From JARRON01 sp037383845 (GTDB lineage: Bacteria; Pseudomonadota; Gammaproteobacteria; Steroidobacterales; XN24): a DNA stretch of 64,000 bases. Of this stretch, positions 59,845 through 64,000 are shown in pieces (positions within the stretch are counted from its first letter, which is position 1; each line of letters starts with the position of its first letter). A program made the translations under genes and the position numbers. The DNA lies in contig JARRON010000023.1 of NCBI GenBank assembly GCA_037383845.1, positions 71,227 to 135,226 on the forward strand, in the 5' to 3' direction. The notes beneath the pieces were generated by a model. That model worked only from the letters and a program-made list of their open reading frames with translations. It had not been told where the DNA came from and searched no databases.

Positions 59845-61470
59845 CTACACGCCCGGCTCGACATCCGTGCACAAGGGGGTGGACGCCATCACGTGTTCGG
59901 CAAAACCGGTGCCCGCTTCGATGTAGATGTTGAACACCAGGGACGCGCCGCATTCCTCCAGCCGCGGCACCTCGTCGGCGTAACGCGCGATCGCCGCCAC
60001 CGGCCCCGTGTAGTTCGAGGCGCGCAACTGGCCCAGCACCGCCAGCGCGGTGTTTACCCTCGGCAGGGTGAGCAGGATCATCTCGATCTCCTGCGGCAAA
60101 TGGACCCGGTCCCAGAAATCGGCATCGGCGGGGTCGCCCAGCAGCACCTTGCGCCCGGCGTCCTGCTGGCGGCGCACGGCTTCCGGCGCAATGTCCACGC
60201 CGATCACCCGGCCGGGAAACCGCGCGTTCATGTGATCGTAGGCGCCGCTGCCCACGCCGCCCATGCCGACGATCACGATGTGCGCCTCGCTGATGTCGAT
60301 CGGCTGCTCGTCCGCCATGAGATCAGCGGCCTGGAAGCGCTGCCAGAATGCGCGACGCCCGCTGTAGATCTGATCGCCCGGTCGAATCGCGATCGCGGCG
60401 AAGATGAACGAAAACGCGACCGCAAGGGACAGGATGACCAGCCACTCGTCCGGCAACCAGCCGTTCGCGGCCGAAACGGCGACCACGATCAGGCCGAACT
60501 CGCTGTACTGGCTGAGGTTGCGGCTGGCCAGGACCGAAGTGCGGGCGCGCAGCCGAAACCGCGAGAACAGAGCGAAAAACAAGCCGCTTTTGACGAGTAC
60601 CAGCGGCACCAGGAGCAGCGCCAGCAACGCCATTCCAGGCGTCGGCGTACCGCCGACCCCGATGGAGAGAAAGAAACCGAGCAGGAACAGGTCCTTGAAC
60701 CCCATCATCGTCTTGTTGAGTTCGTCGGAGCGCGGATGTCCCGCAACCAGGGTGCCGATCACCAGGGCGCCGAGGTCGCCCTTCAGGCCGACCAGTTCGA
60801 ACAGTTCGGCGCCACCAAGCGCCAGGATGATGCCGTAAAGCACCAGCAATTCGCCGTGACCGACCCGTTCCAGCACAGCGAACAGCACGCGGCGCAGAGC
60901 GATCAGGCTCACCACCACCGCAACGGCCCAGATCGAAGGCAGACGAGCCGTCGAAGCCGCCAGGAACAGCACGGCGGCAATATCCTGCACGATGAGCACA
61001 CCGATGGAAATCCGTCCGTGCAGCGACTTGATCTCGCCCCGGTCCTCGAGCAGTTTGACCACGAACACCGTGCTCGAAAAACTCAGGGCGAAAGCGATCA
61101 GCAGTGCGGATTGCCACCCCAGCCCGCCGACCAGCGGCAGGCCGCCCAGCGCGAGCGCCATCAGCAGAGCGGTGAACGCCAGGGTAATCAGCGCCATGTG
61201 CAGGCTCGCGACGCCCCAGACCTGGGGCCGCGCCAGCGACCGCAGGTCCAGCTTCAGGCCGATCGAGAACAGCAGCAGCGTGATGCCGAGATCGGACAGC
61301 TTCTGCAGCACCTCGCCGGTGACGATGCCCTGGCTGCCGAGCAGGAAGCCGGTGGCCAGGAAACCGATCAGGGGCGGCAAGCCGATCAGCCGCGCACCGA
61401 GTCCCATCAGGAACGCGAGCGAAATCCAGCCGACATCGCCCAGCGCGATAGCGATCCAGTCGATACTCAT
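59845..61470 (-). CDS. CPA2 cation/proton antiporter with TrkA-N domain (KefB/RosB-like)
   Basis: A 541-residue membrane protein. About 12 transmembrane helices (residues 1-385) form the Na+/H+ exchanger-type domain, with LLLFSIGLKLDL and the SSTVFVVKLLEDRGE stretch, followed by a cytosolic TrkA-N (NAD-binding) domain starting HIVIVGMGGVGSGAY. Similar proteins export K+ or Na+ in exchange for protons and are gated by nucleotide or glutathione. The exact ion is not decidable. RBS and start are ordinary; the 126-base gap to the regulator holds nothing clear. Confidence 0.88.
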   Translation of the reverse strand: MSIDWIAIALGDVGWISLAFLMGLGARLIGLPPLIGFLATGFLLGSQGIVTGEVLQKLSDLGITLLLFSIGLKLDLRSLARPQVWGVASLHMALITLAFTALLMALALGGLPLVGGLGWQSALLIAFALSFSSTVFVVKLLEDRGEIKSLHGRISIGVLIVQDIAAVLFLAASTARLPSIWAVAVVVSLIALRRVLFAVLERVGHGELLVLYGIILALGGAELFELVGLKGDLGALVIGTLVAGHPRSDELNKTMMGFKDLFLLGFFLSIGVGGTPTPGMALLALLLVPLVLVKSGLFFALFSRFRLRARTSVLASRNLSQYSEFGLIVVAVSAANGWLPDEWLVILSLAVAFSFIFAAIAIRPGDQIYSGRRAFWQRFQAADLMADEQPIDISEAHIVIVGMGGVGSGAYDHMNARFPGRVIGVDIAPEAVRRQQDAGRKVLLGDPADADFWDRVHLPQEIEMILLTLPRVNTALAVLGQLRASNYTGPVAAIARYADEVPRLEECGASLVFNIYIEAGTGFAEHVMASTPLCTDVEPGV

Positions 61471-61558
61471 GGCCGTGGCGTCCTGCGCCGGGGCGGTGGC
61501 ATCCGGGTCACGCGGAATTCTCCGAAGCGTTGTTCAGCGTCGATTCTAATGCATCCGC

Positions 61559-61653
61559 GAACGCTCGGTTGAGGTATGGGCGCCCTCAGGCGCACTGGCC
61601 AAAGCGCGCTGGCGCCTGCAAACTGGTAGGCGGTTCGAATCCGCTATCGTTTC
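61559..61653 (+). other. tRNA-like element (degenerate)
   Basis: The stretch GGCGG-TTCGAAT-CCGCT (61630-61645) is a perfect TpsiC arm. 95 bases upstream GAACGCT pairs with the following ATCGTTT at six of seven positions, and TGAGG/CCTCA can form a D-like arm. A proper anticodon arm does not form, so it is probably a decayed tRNA or a fortuitous leader structure before the CNNM gene. Confidence 0.25.
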
Positions 61654-61658
61654 CTGAC

Positions 61659-62747
61659 ATGATTTCACTGCTCATCACATTTTTTCTGCTTTCCATCATC
61701 GCGTCTTTCCTGTGTTCCCTGTGGGAAGCGACGCTGCTCAGCATCACGCCGAGTTACGCCCAGGTCCAGATGCAGGACGGCAGCCGTACCGGCCGGCAAC
61801 TGCAGGGGTTCAAGGCGAACGTCGACCGGCCGCTGGCCGCCATCCTGACACTGAACACGATCGCGCACACGGTTGGCGCGATCGGCGTCGGCGCGCAGGC
61901 CACGCTGATCTGGAGCGACGCGCACCCGATGATCACCTCGGTCCTGGTGCCGACGATCATGACGCTGGCAATCCTGATCCTCTCCGAGATCATTCCGAAA
62001 ACGCTGGGCGCCGTGTACTGGCAGCGACTTGCGCCGTTCACGGCGAACGCCGTATCGCTGGTGATCCGGCTGCTGTATCCGCTGGTCTGGCTCAGCCAGG
62101 GTCTGACGCGCTTGCTCAAATCGGACGAGCAACGCAGCGTTTTTTCGCACTCCGAGTTTCTCGCGATGGTCGAAATCGGCGTCGAGGAGGGCCACGTGGA
62201 ACGGCGCGAATCGGAAATCATCGGCAACCTGCTGAGCCTGAGCGAGACGCCGGTGCGCAAGGTCATGACGCCGCGCACCGTGGTGACTGCGGCGCCCGAA
62301 TCGCAGACGATCGGCGCGTTTCACGAACTGCACCCGGAACTGCCCTACTCGCGAATCCCCCTGTTCCGGGACGACAACCCGGATCACGTCACCGGTTACG
62401 TACTGAAGGGCATGCTCCTCACGCACCTGCTGCAGGGAAGCAGCGACGAGCCGCTGAGCAGTATTCGGCGCGAAATACTCGCCGTGCCGGAAACCTTTCC
62501 CATCCGCGAGATGTTCGACCGCTTCCTGCAAACCCGGGAACATATCGCGCTGGTGGTCGACGAGTTCGGCGGCATGGCCGGCATCGTCACGATGGAGGAC
62601 CTGGTCGAAACCCTGTTGGGCGCCGAGATCATCGACGAACTGGACGAGGCCGCCGACCTGCGCGAAGTGGCCCGGCGCAAGTGGCGGCGCCGGGTCGACC
62701 GCCATGGCCTGATCCGGCCGCCGGCCAAACCGGACGACGAAGGCTGA
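61659..62747 (+). CDS. CNNM/DUF21-CBS membrane protein
   Basis: A 362-residue protein. ATG at 61659; the frame is open 43 codons further upstream but across the tRNA-like element. DUF21 membrane domain of three to four helices (residues about 1-175), then two CBS domains (about 195-260 and 265-325; ETPVRKVMTPRTVVTAAP, and FGGMAGIVTMEDLVETLLG). This family (CNNM/CorB) is linked to Mg2+ or other divalent cation efflux. The CorC_HlyC C-terminal domain is missing, so it is the short form. Weak Shine-Dalgarno. Confidence 0.88.
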   Translation: MISLLITFFLLSIIASFLCSLWEATLLSITPSYAQVQMQDGSRTGRQLQGFKANVDRPLAAILTLNTIAHTVGAIGVGAQATLIWSDAHPMITSVLVPTIMTLAILILSEIIPKTLGAVYWQRLAPFTANAVSLVIRLLYPLVWLSQGLTRLLKSDEQRSVFSHSEFLAMVEIGVEEGHVERRESEIIGNLLSLSETPVRKVMTPRTVVTAAPESQTIGAFHELHPELPYSRIPLFRDDNPDHVTGYVLKGMLLTHLLQGSSDEPLSSIRREILAVPETFPIREMFDRFLQTREHIALVVDEFGGMAGIVTMEDLVETLLGAEIIDELDEAADLREVARRKWRRRVDRHGLIRPPAKPDDEG

Positions 62748-62768
62748 AAACCACGTCGGTTGGGGCCT

Positions 62769-63122
62769 TCAGCCCCAGCCGATTTCGTCCAGGTAGTCGT
62801 CCTCGATGCCGAAATAATGCGCGATTTCGTGCAGCAGCGTCTTGACGATTTCCTCGCGCAGTTCGTCCGGCGGCAGGCCGAGTTCGAGATGCGGCTTGCG
62901 AAAGATGTGGATCACGTCCGGCAGTTCGAAAGCGTAGTCGACACCGCGCTCGGGCAGCGGTACGCCCAGGTACAGACCGAGCAGGTCCTCGCCCTCGGGG
63001 TCGAGGTCGGGCCCCGCCTCCTCGCTGACCTGCACGTCGATGTTGTCGAAGGCCTCGCGCACCCAATCGGGCAGGTCGTGCATGGCGGCATGCACGAGCG
63101 CTTCGAATTCGTCGGCCCGCAT
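62769..63122 (-). CDS. zincin-like metallopeptidase (PF06262 type)
   Basis: A 117-residue protein with the HEIAHYFGIEDDYL motif, a gluzincin-like HExxHxxGI(D/E)D signature of the PF06262 minimal metallopeptidase family. IHIFRKPHLELG is a conserved family stretch. Typical length and single domain; its substrate is unknown. Convergent with the CNNM gene (21 bases). Confidence 0.88.
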   Translation of the reverse strand: MRADEFEALVHAAMHDLPDWVREAFDNIDVQVSEEAGPDLDPEGEDLLGLYLGVPLPERGVDYAFELPDVIHIFRKPHLELGLPPDELREEIVKTLLHEIAHYFGIEDDYLDEIGWG

Positions 63123-63153
63123 CGCTAATGACGTGATCGCGGGGACGTGGGGC

Positions 63154-63693
63154 TCAGGATTGCAGCCCCCGCTTGGCCGCGGCGCGCACGGTCAACATCA
63201 CGACGCCGGCCAGCAACAGCTTGATGCCGAGAAAAATCCCGATCGCCAGCGTACCCGCCAGGGGAAACCCGGTGTAGATCAGGATACCCAGGAGGACCGT
63301 CACCACGCCGTCGAAGAACAGCATGCCCTTGCCCTCCTCCACCGAGAACGACGCGATCAACTCCGCGAGGCCGTCGACGACGAAATAAACCGCCAGCAGG
63401 ATGGTCAGGACCGCGGATGACATCAGCGGGTGCGACAGAACGGCAATGCCCGCGAGCAAGGTCAGCACGCCGATCAGGAACGCGAGGATCCCCTTGCCGA
63501 GGCTGCCGGCCCGAAACGCCCAGATCATGCGCACGAGGCCCGCGGCCATGACGAGGACACCAATCAGCACCAGCACGGACTGTCCCGCCACCCAGGGCAT
63601 TGCAATGGCCAACAGGCCGAAGATGATCGACAGCCAGCCCATGAAGCGCATGCGGCTGCTGGCGCTTTGTATTGCTTCGCGAGTTTCGCTCAT
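63154..63693 (-). CDS. HdeD family membrane protein (DUF308)
   Basis: A 179-residue protein with six hydrophobic helices. The ATG at 63693 has CGGAG 7 bases upstream and places the first helix at about 22. DUF308 repeats (GWLSIIFGLLAIAMPW, FVVDGLAELIASF, VLLGILIYTGFPLAG) mark the HdeD family, known in acid resistance in E. coli; the mechanism is not known. 31 bases after the metallopeptidase gene in transcription order upstream of it, so the two may be co-transcribed. Confidence 0.85.
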   Translation of the reverse strand: MSETREAIQSASSRMRFMGWLSIIFGLLAIAMPWVAGQSVLVLIGVLVMAAGLVRMIWAFRAGSLGKGILAFLIGVLTLLAGIAVLSHPLMSSAVLTILLAVYFVVDGLAELIASFSVEEGKGMLFFDGVVTVLLGILIYTGFPLAGTLAIGIFLGIKLLLAGVVMLTVRAAAKRGLQS

Positions 63694-63883
63694 TGCTTTT
63701 CTCCGGGTCGAATGGATCGCGGTCATGATAGCACCGGGGGGGAATCCCGCGGTGTTCCAACAGAAAAACGCAAGAGCGGGCTTTCGTTATTCGGTTGGGG
63801 TGGGACTGATGAAAACCATCCCTGGTTTTCACCCTACGGGCGCATTCACTGCGTTCATGCGTCCTCGACCCCGCCGTTCCATC
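63694..63883. other. intergenic region without a recognised gene
   Basis: About 190 bases. I see an AT-richer stretch upstream of the HdeD gene that could hold its promoter, and no complete gene, repeat array or element beyond the terminator that follows. Confidence 0.4.

Positions 63884-64000
<117 letters not shown>

Noticed and set aside
59689..61572. 627-codon plus-strand frame opposite the antiporter
   Set aside because: Gln/Arg/His-rich reverse image of membrane helices; the antiporter frame has clear domains.

Overview
The window is GC-rich DNA from a Gammaproteobacterium. The evidence is an OprI-type Lpp lipoprotein, the yceD-rpmF-plsX-fabH operon with divergent yceF, the lipid A/KDO block (msbA-lpxK-trm112-kdsB), divergent rluC/rne pairs and a GacA/UvrY-type regulator. 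I cannot fix the family; the gene order would suit a Chromatiales or Wenzhouxiangella-like lineage. Genes are densely packed and often joined by ATGA or GTGA overlaps.

Layout. 0.1-4.4 kb: Lpp, a convergent L,D-transpeptidase, a DUF1232 protein, an orphan ParA, pyrophosphatase and a DUF2878 membrane protein. 4.3-12.6 kb: fatty acid/phospholipid initiation genes (fabH, plsX) with rpmF and yceD, then yceF, a HAD phosphatase, rluC and divergent rne. 12.7-21.6 kb: a phosphofructokinase relic and a GlgE-type alpha-glucan operon (glgE, treS-maltokinase, glgB). 21.8 kb: low-molecular-weight protein tyrosine phosphatase.

22.4-44.4 kb is the most striking region. It is one long minus-strand cluster for an energised trans-envelope complex resembling the Agl-Glt/Nfs machinery: a TolQ/MotA-type motor subunit, two ExbD/TolR proteins, an AgmX/PglI C-terminal protein, three TPR proteins (two of them lipoproteins), two small secreted proteins, a 2195-residue DUF11-repeat protein, and a 1705-residue protein with three OmpA domains followed by a predicted outer-membrane beta-barrel. 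Two copies of a c-di-GMP-I (GEMM-I) riboswitch lie in it, one at the head of the cluster and one directly before the DUF11/OmpA pair. Two perfect CRP/Vfr/Clp palindromes flank the head of the cluster. Together these suggest a surface or motility/adhesion machine under c-di-GMP and CRP-family control.

44.6-54.9 kb: a SHOCT-like membrane protein, a small conserved protein, then kdsB-trm112-lpxK-msbA-exbD-exbB-comEC-lolD-lolC, all on the minus strand. 55-64 kb: a second rluC/rne divergent pair, a GacA-like regulator, a CPA2 antiporter, a CNNM/CBS protein, a small zincin, an HdeD protein and a partial tRNA-Ser(CGA).

Caution: codon style changes inside comEC near 52.1-52.4 kb, and the DNA to its right holds the second, diverged rluC/rne pair. 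This could be a chimeric assembly join, a transfer, or a true old duplication; the sequence alone cannot decide.
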